From assembly GCA_014607495.2 (NCBI GenBank), contig CP053156.1, forward strand, positions 992,001 to 1,056,000: a DNA stretch of 64,000 nt, written 5' to 3'. Of the stretch, positions 20,283 through 30,314 are shown one piece after another; within the stretch, counting starts at the first letter, position 1, and each line of letters opens with the position of its first letter. This stretch comes from Carposina sasakii. Taxonomy: Eukaryota; Arthropoda; Insecta; Lepidoptera; Carposinidae. The position numbers and the translations under genes were made by a program. A model generated the notes under the pieces. It did no database searches. It was given only the letters and a program-made list of their open reading frames with translations, and had not been told where the DNA came from.

Positions 20283-23222
20283 TTATTTAGGAGTAAAAAA
20301 CAACATTTCGGTATCGTTGTAATCCATGTCACTGAGCCAAGCATAGATTTTCTTTATTAAATCATGCTTTGTTAATGTTCTCCATTTGTGATAGGTTTTA
20401 AAATGAGTTTTAATTAAATTATACAGACGCGGAGCATTAATGTAGTACTGTCTTTTGGCATACAAGCTGTTGGATACAGGTATATTGATCCTATCAAACC
20501 GTTTATTAGAAATAGGAAGCAAATGAACCGTTTTACAATGAAAACGTACCAAACTCCTCAAGACATATAGTTTTCTAACAGTGAGAACATTACATGTAGT
20601 ATACAAATCAGTTGTTGGATATCTAAATGGAAGGCGCTTAATTACTTTTAGGAGAGCTCTTTGTGCCCTTTCAACTTTAATCATAAAAGTCTTAGCAGCT
20701 CCACCCCAACATCCAATACAGTAAACCAAGATACTCTCGGCCAACGCTTTGTATATTTTCATAATAATAGTATCTGGTACATTGTCCCGAAGGTTTCTGA
20801 ATATGTATATGAGTTTCCGTATTCTGCCTGAGAGAGTTGAAATATGTATGTCCCAAGTAAGTTTGTTATCCAGAATGACCCCCAAGTACTTAATCCTATC
20901 AACACATTCAAGTGTACCACAGGCACAATCTGTAACGTTGTTCAGGCTTTTATTGCAAGGAAAGGTATGAACTTTTAGCTTGAGATCACTGCTGGGTTTG
21001 GTAGCATTAGTAATATAAAATGATAGGAATTTCGTTTTAGAAATATTCAAGGTTAGTAAGCTGTTCTCTAACCAGGAAGTAACAGCTTTTATGACTTTTT
21101 CTGCAAGATTGAATACTTTAGGCCAACTTTTTTCACGGACCAGAAGCACCGTGTCATCCGCGAACATGACTATATCTGTTTTCTCTAATTGAATGTCACA
21201 CAAGTTATTAATATATATAAGAAAAAGTGTAGGTCCTAATGTGCTACCCTGAGGAACTCCATAACTACACGTTTCCAAGCCACTAACATGATTTCCAATG
21301 CGAACCGTCTGACGCCGATTGTGTAGGTAGTCCCGGAACCAACTTAGCGGAATACCTCTGACACCAACGCCTTCTAGGCGGGCCAACAACAATGGAATCG
21401 ATACTGTGTCAAAAGCTTTCTGCAGATCCAGGAATATGCCCACACATTTTTGCTGTTGATCAACGTATTTGGCAATGGTCGAGGTCAGATGAAGTACCGC
21501 ATCGTCAGTAGACCTACCGTTACGAAAGCCATATTGGCTGTCGGACAAAAGGTGGTTTGCTTCCAGATAAGACACGAGACTCTTATTCACTATTTTTTCC
21601 AATATTTTGGATAAGGTCGTAAGTATAGAAATAGGTCTGTAGTTAGAGGGTGATGTACGATCTCCAGATTTATAAATAGGTGTAACGACGGCAGTCTTAA
21701 AGAGTGTAGGAAAAGTACCTGAAGACAAGCTCAAGTTGCATAAATGTGCAATTGGTTCTGCGAGTATATGTTTACAATCCTTAAGAACTCTAGTAGGTAT
21801 ACCATCACATCCAGCGGAACTAACCTGTTTCAGTTCACCTATTATATCAGCAATATCCCTACTTAGAACAGGTAGAAATACAAAAGAGTTTAGAGGGGCC
21901 GATGCTTTGTTAATCATGTCAGTTTCAGCTACAAGATCCGCAGGAGTAGTTCCCAGCAAATTTAGTGTATTATTAGCAAGAACACATCCGATGTCAGTAA
22001 AATACCTGTTAACACGATCCAGCGATTCTACTTCTGATCTATCAGAAACTAGCAGTTCATTGGCAGGCTCTCTATTCTCAGCCATATTACCCACTTCCTT
22101 AATCAACTTCCACGTCATTTTGCTATCATTGGAATGTAATTCAAATTTCTTCTCATAGTATTGCTTTTTTAGTTTTTTTATTAAGGAATTACATAAGTTT
22201 CTAAATGAAGTATAATTTGATTTAAGCAAGTTGTCGCCTGAGTTAAGTTTTAGATGTTTATGCATTTTATCTCTGGTTTGAATAGAACGAAGAACACCTA
22301 CGGTGATCCAAGGCTTTAGGGGTCTCTTACGACAAGAGGTATTTACTGTAGTTGAATGATGTTCAATAGACTTTTTGATATTGCCAATTAGATTTTCTGC
22401 AGCAAGGTTAGCATCTTCAATAGATAGGTATTCATTCCAATTCACTAGAGCAAGCGACTCCCTAATTGCGGTGTAATCAATTTTTATCTTTGTACTACGT
22501 TTGCACTGGATATTAAAAGTTTTAGTATTATCAACCAACAGCAATATAGGGGAATGATCCGTGAGCTTATCAAAAACAAAAGACTGGTAGCGTTGTCGAG
22601 TTTTAATCATGAAGTGATCAATACATGTTTCTTGTCTCGTGGGTTTGTCTAAAGCTGGTTGAAGACCATAGTAGGCTAGTTGCGTGAGATAATTTGCACC
22701 ACAGTTAGCTATATGTCCAGGTAAAATGTTAATATTGATGTCCCCTGTAAGAATTATATTTTTAGTTAGTGTTCGTACAAGTATCTCATCAAGGGAATCA
22801 ACAAACTTTGTAGGATTAGAAAAACAAGGTGGTCGATAGATACATAAAATGGTTGTGTCATCATTGAGTTGTAATGCCAAACAGTTCCCGTCCTGGATTA
22901 ATTCCTCTCGACAAGATGATTTAATTTCATTGCGAACGTAGACCACTACACCGTCATTTTTATTTAAGTGTCTATTAGTATAATAATGTCTATAGTTGGT
23001 TATGTCAGGCGGTGTCTTAAATTCACTTGTCCAACATTCAGTAAGCACGATGACATCTATTGGTACATTAAGGTTAGATACAAAGATCAGGAATTTGTCT
23101 AAGTTACAGAATATACTACAAATATTAACTGTTATGATCGATAAAGGATGCCGATATTTAGATTCCTTAAGCACTGCGACAAACTGATCAGCGTAATTCA
23201 GCCTTGTACATATAGGATTCAC
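20283..23222 (-). CDS. LINE ORF2: AP endonuclease plus reverse transcriptase
   Basis: An intact protein of 979 residues. The N-terminal apurinic-type endonuclease keeps its key sites: N33 in TVNICSI, E62 in LTECW, D161 in TGDININI, D202 in CIDHFM and H223 in TDHSPIL. This enzyme nicks chromosomal DNA to prime reverse transcription. The RT spans about residues 505-760: NYRPISIL (527-534), QYGFRNGRST (563-572), FLDLQKAFD (597-605), YGVPQGSTLGP (654-664) and the active site FADD at 687-690. A C-terminal region has YCIGCWGGA. The start was taken at the first ATG before the endonuclease; an earlier one is not in frame without a stop. The product would act in a ribonucleoprotein with ORF1 protein on its own RNA. 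The FADD box in place of YADD is a common variant. Confidence 0.9.
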   Translation of the reverse strand: MNPICTRLNYADQFVAVLKESKYRHPLSIITVNICSIFCNLDKFLIFVSNLNVPIDVIVLTECWTSEFKTPPDITNYRHYYTNRHLNKNDGVVVYVRNEIKSSCREELIQDGNCLALQLNDDTTILCIYRPPCFSNPTKFVDSLDEILVRTLTKNIILTGDININILPGHIANCGANYLTQLAYYGLQPALDKPTRQETCIDHFMIKTRQRYQSFVFDKLTDHSPILLLVDNTKTFNIQCKRSTKIKIDYTAIRESLALVNWNEYLSIEDANLAAENLIGNIKKSIEHHSTTVNTSCRKRPLKPWITVGVLRSIQTRDKMHKHLKLNSGDNLLKSNYTSFRNLCNSLIKKLKKQYYEKKFELHSNDSKMTWKLIKEVGNMAENREPANELLVSDRSEVESLDRVNRYFTDIGCVLANNTLNLLGTTPADLVAETDMINKASAPLNSFVFLPVLSRDIADIIGELKQVSSAGCDGIPTRVLKDCKHILAEPIAHLCNLSLSSGTFPTLFKTAVVTPIYKSGDRTSPSNYRPISILTTLSKILEKIVNKSLVSYLEANHLLSDSQYGFRNGRSTDDAVLHLTSTIAKYVDQQQKCVGIFLDLQKAFDTVSIPLLLARLEGVGVRGIPLSWFRDYLHNRRQTVRIGNHVSGLETCSYGVPQGSTLGPTLFLIYINNLCDIQLEKTDIVMFADDTVLLVREKSWPKVFNLAEKVIKAVTSWLENSLLTLNISKTKFLSFYITNATKPSSDLKLKVHTFPCNKSLNNVTDCACGTLECVDRIKYLGVILDNKLTWDIHISTLSGRIRKLIYIFRNLRDNVPDTIIMKIYKALAESILVYCIGCWGGAAKTFMIKVERAQRALLKVIKRLPFRYPTTDLYTTCNVLTVRKLYVLRSLVRFHCKTVHLLPISNKRFDRINIPVSNSLYAKRQYYINAPRLYNLIKTHFKTYHKWRTLTKHDLIKKIYAWLSDMDYNDTEMLFFTPK

Positions 23223-23633
23223 TGACCCGTCCAGTGTAATTATATTATTTGGTGTGAATGTTATAGTTTATTATATATTTAATGGGACAGAAGACAGTGA
23301 TCTGTTGGTAGAAATCTTTGCAAGTTACCAATGAATAACTAAACCTGGAACAATTGCACAATGCTCTATGATGTATAGGTATAAATCGATACAAAATACT
23401 TTTATGAATAAAAGTCATATGTGTGTATACATAGGTAGTGTGTGAGTTATTTGAATGTGTGTGTGTTAAATAGGTGAAGTGTAATGTATAAGTGAAGTGT
23501 GTGAGTTTAAATGAATGTATGCAATAACCATGTACATAGCAATTAGTTTTGATATTCTCAATAGAAAACATTTGAGACAATAGGAATAGATTAGCAAGAA
23601 ATTGCTTAACCAAAACTAGTCATTTTTTAGCTT
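23223..23633 (-). other. Inter-ORF spacer of the LINE
   Basis: 411 bp between ORF1 and ORF2. A 122-codon frame here (23245-23613) is rich in H, T, Y and F and shows no domain. ORF2 would need re-initiation or another unusual route of translation, since the ORFs do not overlap. Confidence 0.5.
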
Positions 23634-24512
23634 TCAAAGACTGAAGAATATTTTCGTTTTTAATATGAATTGCGGGTTCGCCTTCTTTCTTCTCACGTAA
23701 ACTTTTCCGCTGGCCGTCCAGCAGAAATCATATTTTTCTTCTTTGGCCATATCTCTTGCCAGGAAATGTAGACGACGAGCCTTCGCTGTCAGATGCTCGG
23801 ACAGGTATATTTTAGACGCGTCGCCCAACCCTAGGTGGTTTGCATGTAGTTGATTGTGTGGATTATTCCTATTGTACTTTTTTGCGGCTTCTAGTAAGCT
23901 GGCTTTGAAGAGAGTATTTGATAGTTCAACAACCACCGTGGAGTGTAATGTACCTGGTTTGCTGGGTAAACGGTAGACATCTCTTATGTTGTTTTGCACG
24001 TTAATAATCAGGGGTTTTGAAAGGTTTTCAATCATCCTGTACATATCCTCGATTTTCTCACTCTTGCGCTTTGGAACATTCCTAATCTCAATACAGTTTT
24101 TTTTGGACAGACGTTCCAGGTTTTCGCATCTGTCGTCCAGTATTGCCAGTTGAGAAATTAGACCTTTTCGCTCGTCCTCCAGGCGATCTATCTTTATATT
24201 AATTTCGGTAATTTGGTTAGAAACAAAGTCAACTGATTTCTCAATCTCCTTATTTGTATCTTGTATTGTAGTAGATTGCAATTTAAGTTCCGATATGTGC
24301 CGTTGTATTGTCGCAAACTTTATGTTTTGGTCTTCTGTAAAAGCGTTAAAAAGTTCCCTCATTTCAAGCTTGAAGGCTGTCAGCTCGTCATGGGATCCAT
24401 CTGGTAAGCGGCGCCTTTTATCCATACGCTCTTTTCGTGACAATGGGATATCCTGCCTTCCACCTAGCTGTACTTCGCTGTCCGATGTAGGTGAGCGCGG
24501 TGTCTTCGGCAT
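23634..24512 (-). CDS. LINE ORF1: coiled-coil RNA-binding protein with a baculovirus-FP-like C-terminus
   Basis: An intact protein of 292 residues. The first 50 residues are basic (SRKERMDKRRR). Residues 55-137 form a heptad-rich coiled coil. IEIRNVPKRK at 141-150 opens an RRM-like segment, as in L1-type ORF1 proteins. The C-terminal part, residues 232-275 (SKIYLSEHLTAKARRLHF, then YDFCWTASGKVYVRRK), resembles the second domain of the baculovirus FP protein family, which also occurs in insect LINEs; this link is from memory and not searched. The expected role is trimeric nucleic-acid binding and chaperoning of element RNA. It lies upstream of ORF2 on the same strand. Confidence 0.85.
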   Translation of the reverse strand: MPKTPRSPTSDSEVQLGGRQDIPLSRKERMDKRRRLPDGSHDELTAFKLEMRELFNAFTEDQNIKFATIQRHISELKLQSTTIQDTNKEIEKSVDFVSNQITEINIKIDRLEDERKGLISQLAILDDRCENLERLSKKNCIEIRNVPKRKSEKIEDMYRMIENLSKPLIINVQNNIRDVYRLPSKPGTLHSTVVVELSNTLFKASLLEAAKKYNRNNPHNQLHANHLGLGDASKIYLSEHLTAKARRLHFLARDMAKEEKYDFCWTASGKVYVRRKKANPQFILKTKIFFSL

Positions 24513-24909
24513 TATAAACTCGCAGTTGAATTTGCGTGTACTTCAAGTAGTTATCGCGAGCGGCCGGTGTATCGATCGATGAATGAATCATGCGCAGGCA
24601 GAGTACAGGCGAGGTCGGGTGGCGGTGCGCGGGACGCAGCAGACCGGCGCACGCAGAAAGCGCGCACGATGGGAGCACTGATTTTATGTTAAAAGGCCGT
24701 TAAAATGCTTTTCAAACTGTTTTTGTCAATAACTTTATACACAATTGTCACTTTTAGTTATAACTTACACTGTAAGATTTGTCACTTAATAGGCTTTACG
24801 CCAATATGAAAATATCACTAGGGCGGTAAGTTTTTACTACACTTTTGAATATTATTTTGCGGAAGATTTTAAGCGCGGTGTCAATGTAATTGCGTTCGAG
24901 CGGGGAATG

Positions 24910-25144
24910 TAGTGTTTATGTTAGTTTTTTTATAGACAGATATTAATTATTTTTCGTGAAAAAATCCTGCTACGCGCGTCTATGTGCATTTATGCAGAAA
25001 AACGCAGTCTATTTACTCAACTTTGGACCCTAATATTTTGGAAACCAGACACTTCCCAGGTATGCTTCCATGGAGAAAAATGATCGTGATGATGAGGAGA
25101 TTCCGTAGTTTTCGGGAACGTTGACGACCAAAAATCATCCTGTA
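24910..25144 (+). mobile_element. MITE family 1, copy 4, right part
   Basis: Resumes at TAGTGTTTATGTTAG and ends GACCAAAAATCATCCTGTA. With 19527-19680 it rebuilds an ordinary family member of about 385 bp, which confirms the LINE ends. Confidence 0.85.
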
Positions 25145-25975
25145 TAAAAATGACAACATAACGCTATAATTAGGATCAGTTTGTTACAATAATAAATAAC
25201 ATTTTTGTTCTAAAATAATTACTTACTACCCTACCCACACTATTGTAATATTATCATGGGACTAAAATCTGTTTAACCAAAACACGTTATTTTGGTCAAT
25301 CATTATGTAGTTAGACGTATTGGATAGGTTTCCTTCACTATTCCCTGGAGTCAGTGACCACACTAATGTGTGTTGCTGTAATTTGTATGTTTATTTATAT
25401 CCTTACATACATAATATAATTTGCTGACGAAAACAACACCTACGTGAGGTGAATTTCTCAAGAAGCCATAATAACTCTGATTTCACTTACGACTTTATTT
25501 ACTTAAGCTGGTAATCGCAATTTTTGCCTTGAGGCCACCCTTGCTCGAAGAGCAAATAGGTATCTTTTCATATTTTCATAACTAAGGGATTTTCTTCACG
25601 ATAAGATACAAATACGTGGTGGTATCACTAACAGCTAAGTAATGCATGCTAGGTGTTTGGTTCTGGTTTTTCATCGCGGCTCTTGAGTTATTGGATTCGC
25701 GGGTTAGCGGAGGATGTAGTTCACTGTGGGGGGAGGTGCAAACACCAGTTGAAAATTTGAACTTCCGAATAATAATGCCAGATACATTTCTATGGGCGTT
25801 TTTCCATTTGGAGACACGGCCACGACATGATCACGGCTTTTTTGGAAGCAAAAATGTACTAGATAATATACTCGTTTTCCCATTAGACGACACGACCACG
25901 AAACAGCCCCCCATACTAGATGACGAAATGTCGTGGTCGTAACCAAAGCATAATAAAGATCCGTTAAATACATTC
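25145..25975. other. Non-coding; weak relative of the 42-bp-TIR element
   Basis: 25690-25770 (TTAGCGGAGGATGTAG ... GAACTTCCGAATAATAATGCC) resembles, loosely, the ends and flank of the element at 16563-17192. Frames of 89-98 codons in this stretch overlap on both strands and show no domain. Confidence 0.35.
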
Positions 25976-26046
25976 ATCGTCATCATTTCAGCCATTAAGT
26001 CCACTGCTGAACATAGGCGTCCCCCAACAACCACTGTGGTTGCAAG
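25976..26046 (-). repeat. RTE-type LINE 3' end scrap
   Basis: CATCATTTCAGCC and AGTCCACTGCTGAACATAGG are the lepidopteran RTE 3'-end signature in reverse orientation. A second, longer copy follows directly. Confidence 0.55.
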
Positions 26047-26303
26047 CGGTAAAATTTATATCGTCTTCAGTCTATTTCAGTCCACTGCTGGACGTAGGCC
26101 TCCCCCAGGGCACGCCACAAGGCTACTGCCACAGGGGGGTTTTGCCCATAGTCACCACGCTGGGCAGGCGGGTTGGTGACCGCAGTGTGATTTTCGGACT
26201 ATGTTGTCAGCACGGGAGGCGCTGCTGCCCGCCTCCCGGAAACCCTTAATCGCCTCGTACGATACCCACGGGCAGGCATGGGGTGGTACAAACTCTACTA
26301 TCT
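26047..26303 (-). repeat. RTE-related 3' end repeat, reverse copy
   Basis: GTCCACTGCTGGACGTAGGC followed by CCCAGGGCACGCCACAAGGC down to CCCACGGGCAGGCATGGGG. It is an inverted relative of 29483-29722, sharing almost every block. GC-rich against an AT-rich background. Non-coding remnant. Confidence 0.65.
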
Positions 26304-27224
26304 AAATTTAAATAGCCAAGTAGTAATAACCAGAAATAATTTCTTATTCTTGAAATTTTTGACATTACACCCAGAATATTTACGAGAACGTCTCGTGTGA
26401 TATACGATATTGAGAAATTCATATAAAACTTACCGGCCAGAGTTACGACTCAGTGTCCGTCGTAAAACAACTGGGATACGCACATCTGTACGATACGTAC
26501 GTGTGTAGTGTAATATGGTTAAGTAAGGAGGATGCTACATCAATGTAATATAATTACGGTTCCCATAGAAACATTCTGAGCTAAGCCGGTAGGATCTCTT
26601 AACTTCTCTCTTTTAATCGAATCATTAATCTCTTAACTTAAAATGATCCTGGAAATATATAATGATGAAAAGCATTCGAGGGAGAAGAATTTATTTACCT
26701 AAAATATCTGTGGGTACAACACTGTATAGCATGGTTTTGATTGTTTTTAATGGTGGTGGGCGAACCCCAGTTAAAACTTCAGAATTTGCTCGATTTGGTT
26801 AAATATAATAATGCCTTTATGAATAAAGAGACATTTTGAGAAACATGAAAAAAAATCCCTAAGATATTAGTACCTAAGTAATTCGGATTTTCTTTAAAAA
26901 AAAACGTTTTCTTTACATTTTTATACAGAAAAGTATAATATAGTGAAGGTGCGAAACAAATAATTCTGTCTAGATATTGATGGAGGTATTCGAAGTTATA
27001 TTTTCCTCCTCCCTTCGGTGGTCGAAACTATCTTTAATCCCTACTTCGGTAATCTGTTCTGGACTGAGAACGTTAAAGTGTAATAAATCAGAGAGGCTTT
27101 TTTATCCTCAGTAATAATATATTTTCTCTTGTTGTGTCAAAAGAACCCCGTAATTTCGTTGTTATTTTTCATTCTGCGCTGACCGCTTAAATAATGTTCC
27201 GTGTTTTGTTATTATTTACTTTAT
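26304..27224. other. No feature recognised
   Basis: AT-rich; no frame above 60 codons of interest and no inverted repeat noticed. Confidence 0.35.
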
Positions 27225-27530
27225 AAAATTATTAATAAAGAAATGAAAAAAATTCTTCACCCGAGTGGGAATCGAACCCACGACCACGGCAAACCGTGCC
27301 AGCCGCTCTAACCACTGAGCTACCGGGTCAATTACTCGGATGACGAATTTTACCATCTCTTTTCTAAATTGCATATGGCAACATTATTTTTCATCCCGAT
27401 AGCTATACACTAGCCAAATCTCGGCAAACAAAGCTGAATCCCTCAGCACAATGTTTAAAGATGAAACGATCAACCATATCCTAACGGATAATCCGTAATC
27501 CGTTAATGGAGAAGTGTTTTTATAATTATA
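27225..27530 (-). repeat. tRNA-like SINE, copy 3 (best-preserved tRNA-like part)
   Basis: Read on the minus strand, the tRNA-like core (27331-27257) has GACCCGG/TCGGGTG acceptor-like strands (6 of 7 pairs), D arm GCTCAGTGGTTAGAGC and T arm GTGGGTTCGATTCCCAC. Its anticodon stem is TGGCA/TGCCG around a 5-base loop, two short of a normal loop. That makes it a pseudo-tRNA. The body at 27336-27530 matches the one at 13166-13345. Confidence 0.75.
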
Positions 27531-27731
27531 TTATTTACTTGTCATTTCAGAGGAAATTTTATTTTGATAGGTACATCTGCTTTTCCTTAATATCTGTTTT
27601 GTACGTACGTCGTGTCATGTTTGTCTTAAGTATATAAATTAGCATTCGTTTTTGGTCTCAAATTATGTGGATAGATTCTCTATAGGATTTAATCCAACTT
27701 TTTTACTTTAATCTAACATTAATATTATAGA
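27531..27731. other. No feature seen
   Basis: Short AT-rich gap between SINE and Helitron. Confidence 0.3.
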
Positions 27732-28424
27732 CTAGTGGACGCCCGCGACTCCGCGTGGACTACAGAAAAAACAAAATGTCGAAATTATCCGGGATAAAAA
27801 GTAGCCTATACAGGATGTTTTTTTGTGGCCACCATTAACGAAGGGTACGTACTCTATACATCAAATAAAGTAAATTTATGCCAAAAAAAATGCCGGGAAA
27901 AATTTTTTTTTTTGAAATTTTTTCAAAATTTTTTTTTATTTACTTGATCGGGCGAAATTTATAGTATCTAGTGTTTATGTTAGTTTTTTTATAGACAGAT
28001 ATTAATTATTTCTCGTGAAAAAATCTTGCTACGCGCGTCTATGTGCATTTATGCAGAAAAACGCAGTCTATTTACTCAACTTTGGAACCTAATATTTTGG
28101 AAACCAGACACTTCCCATGTATGCTTCCATGGAGAAAAATGATTGTGATGATGAGGAGATTCCGTAGTTTTCGGGAACGTTGACGACCAAAAATCACTCT
28201 GTATGTTAAGTGGTACCTGTCACAATATATTCCTGAAAACTGCATCGAAATCGGTTCAGCCGTTTCTGAGATTAGCGTGCACAAACGCATAGACAAACCG
28301 ATAAAAATTCCAAAAAATATTCTTTTGGGTACTATAGCGTTGATAAAGGTCTCCTATAATATTTTTTCTCATATATCTTCCATGTACAGACAGCGATCCG
28401 TTACATTTTTATTATATGTATAGA
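27732..28424 (-). mobile_element. Non-autonomous Helitron (reverse), interrupted by a MITE
   Basis: On the minus strand it starts TCTATACATATAATAAAAAT (near 28424) and ends with the GTCGCGGGCGTCCACTAG hairpin region (near 27732). Subtracting the MITE at 27809-28203 leaves about 300 bp with the GAAATCGGTTCAGCCG segment common in lepidopteran Helitrons. No coding. Confidence 0.65.
27809..28203 (+). mobile_element. MITE family 1, copy 5, inside a Helitron
   Basis: TACAGGATGTTTTTTTGTGG to AAAATCACTCTGTA. It sits between GTAGCCTA and TGTTAAG of the host Helitron. That is consistent with insertion at TA, with either TA duplication or a TA-initial terminus. Confidence 0.85.
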
Positions 28425-29482
28425 TGTTATATTATATTATATTATATATTTATAGTTATTTACATAAAACATAACCCTTTAATTAGGTACACCTTTCACA
28501 CATAGATTCTTATCTTTTATTTACTCCACAGCCACATATTTGAGTTCAATTTCACGTAATACGAACGTAGAAATTTAATTCTTTGTGTAAATATGTACTT
28601 ATATAATACATGGTTCATAATTAATCTTGGGCCGGACCCTCGAGCGAGTTTTTAATCTTGACTCCTTCATGCTTGCGACCTTTCTATCCGGAAATCTATA
28701 AGGAAAGGAAGCTTTCTATCAATCCAAAATTAAACTTTGGTGGCTCCGGTACATAACGTGGTGTACAGGTTATATAGGTATTACCATTGAGTTTCCGTCT
28801 TTGTGTCGTTATATTAGACTATTATATTGCCATAGGACAAGTACTACATATACCAGAGTGGTTATCTATTCACTCTGGTATGTTGTTAGCGCTTGCCCAT
28901 TTAATGCATAAATTAAATATAACGCTCCTGCTGTCTGTACCTATTTAGAGTCTACAATTGAATTTAACTCTGCAGTAGGCAGATGCGTTCATTAAACTCT
29001 TCACTTAGTTTAAAATTTAGCTCCTCTCATCACGAATCAGTCGTAAATACATTTGAAATGGATCCCCAAAGTCGGAAAAGGTTCAGAACTTATTTAAAAA
29101 AGTTATCATTGTCTATGAAATGTTTCTGAGTGGTGGAGAGGGAGTTCAAATTAACTCGGATTAAAAAGAAATCGAAGAATGAAAAAAAGCCTGAGCAAAT
29201 ATTTCATATAAATTTGAAGTATCTACCTTCGTAAATTATCGGGTTTCTGTTCCTTTTTGATGATAAGATTTTGATAACTTCAAGATATAGGAAATATTTT
29301 TTTTGGCTCGGTCAGAAACCTATAAGAATAAAAGATAATGACATATCTAATTCTAATATAATAATATATGCGTATCATACATGGTAGGATGGAGTTAAAC
29401 ATTTACTTACCTACCTACAGTGATTTTAATATCAAAATATTTTTGTGTAGACAACTGAGTAAACGTGTAAGAGTAGACGTGT
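28425..29482. other. Non-coding, with a short ATATT microsatellite at the left
   Basis: 28427-28452 is a TATAT/TATTA tract next to the Helitron 5' end. The rest has no recognised feature. Confidence 0.35.
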
Positions 29483-29722
29483 GGTGCCGGCAGAGTAGAG
29501 TTTGTACCACCCCTGTCTACCCGTGGGTATCGTACGAGGCGATTAAGGGTTTCCGGGAGGCGGGCAGCAGCGCCTCCCGTACTGACAACATAGTTCCGAA
29601 AATCACACTGCGGTCACCAACCCGCCTGACCAGCGTGGTGACAATGGGCAAAACCTTCCTGTAGCAGTAGCCTTGTGCCCTGGGGGAGGCCTACGTCCAG
29701 CAGTGGACTGCAATAGGCTAAA
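29483..29722 (+). repeat. RTE-related 3' end repeat, forward copy
   Basis: Runs from GAGTAGAGTTTGTACCACC through CGAGGCGATTAAGGGTTTCC to GGCCTACGTCCAGCAGTGGA. Inverted partner of 26047-26303, 3.2 kb away. The 98-codon frame over it is incidental. Confidence 0.65.
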
Positions 29723-30311
29723 GGAGAAGAACTGAATAAAGTGAGAGCAAGTATAGCTATTACGAATTTAATCAATATTAAAATATAATTGGAAAATAAT
29801 CAGGGTTTAGAAAATTTACCGCGTAAGTACACAAACATCTGACACAAAGTTACCCAACTCTACTAAACTGCGTAGAGTCCGAAAAGAATTCTGAAGAATT
29901 TTAAAGTTTATCCTCTCAAGATCAGTTCAATGGGCGCTCAGATTTCACAAATACTTTTTACATCTAAAATACCAACGCCTACGGGTAACTCTTGATAGAT
30001 GATTAATCAAGCCTCTTACTAAATATCGACTAAAAGGCCCAATGAATTAAAGCAATTACAGCTTGACCCTTTGAGCACTTGCTAACGAATTAAGTGGCGC
30101 GAGGATTTGCAAGAATTATCCGGGGATTTAAAATTAAATGAGAATTAAAATGTAACGAACCATTGTTGTGGGAAATTTTCTGCGGGTTTTCTATTTAAGG
30201 TATGTTGAGTAATCAGTTTTTGGGTGTTTTGTTATTTGGGTCCAATGTACCTATTTTGTGTGGGATTATAGTCCAATTCTTCCCCATGATAGTAGAACAT
30301 GAAGTGTGGTC
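29723..30311. other. No feature recognised
   Basis: AT-rich, no element ends or exon-like frame seen. Confidence 0.35.
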
Positions 30312-30314
30312 TAA

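Larger units (their letters stand above)
19681..24909 (-). mobile_element. Apparently full-length two-ORF LINE (Jockey/CR1 group)
   Basis: A 5,229-bp minus-strand non-LTR retrotransposon, flanked by TAGT at 19677-19680 and 24910-24913 inside a MITE. That flank pattern defines both ends. On its own strand the order is: 5' UTR, ORF1 (24512-23634), a spacer of about 410 bp, ORF2 (23222-20283), a 600-bp 3' UTR with a CA/TG-rich tract at 20155-20225, and a tail of TTA units ending at 19681. Both ORFs are uninterrupted, so the copy could be young. The clade is inferred from the AP-endonuclease plus RT layout and the microsatellite tail. Confidence 0.8.

Noticed and set aside
23245..23613. 122-codon frame between LINE ORF1 and ORF2
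   Set aside because: Biased composition from a TG-rich tract, no motif, and not expected in this LINE type.
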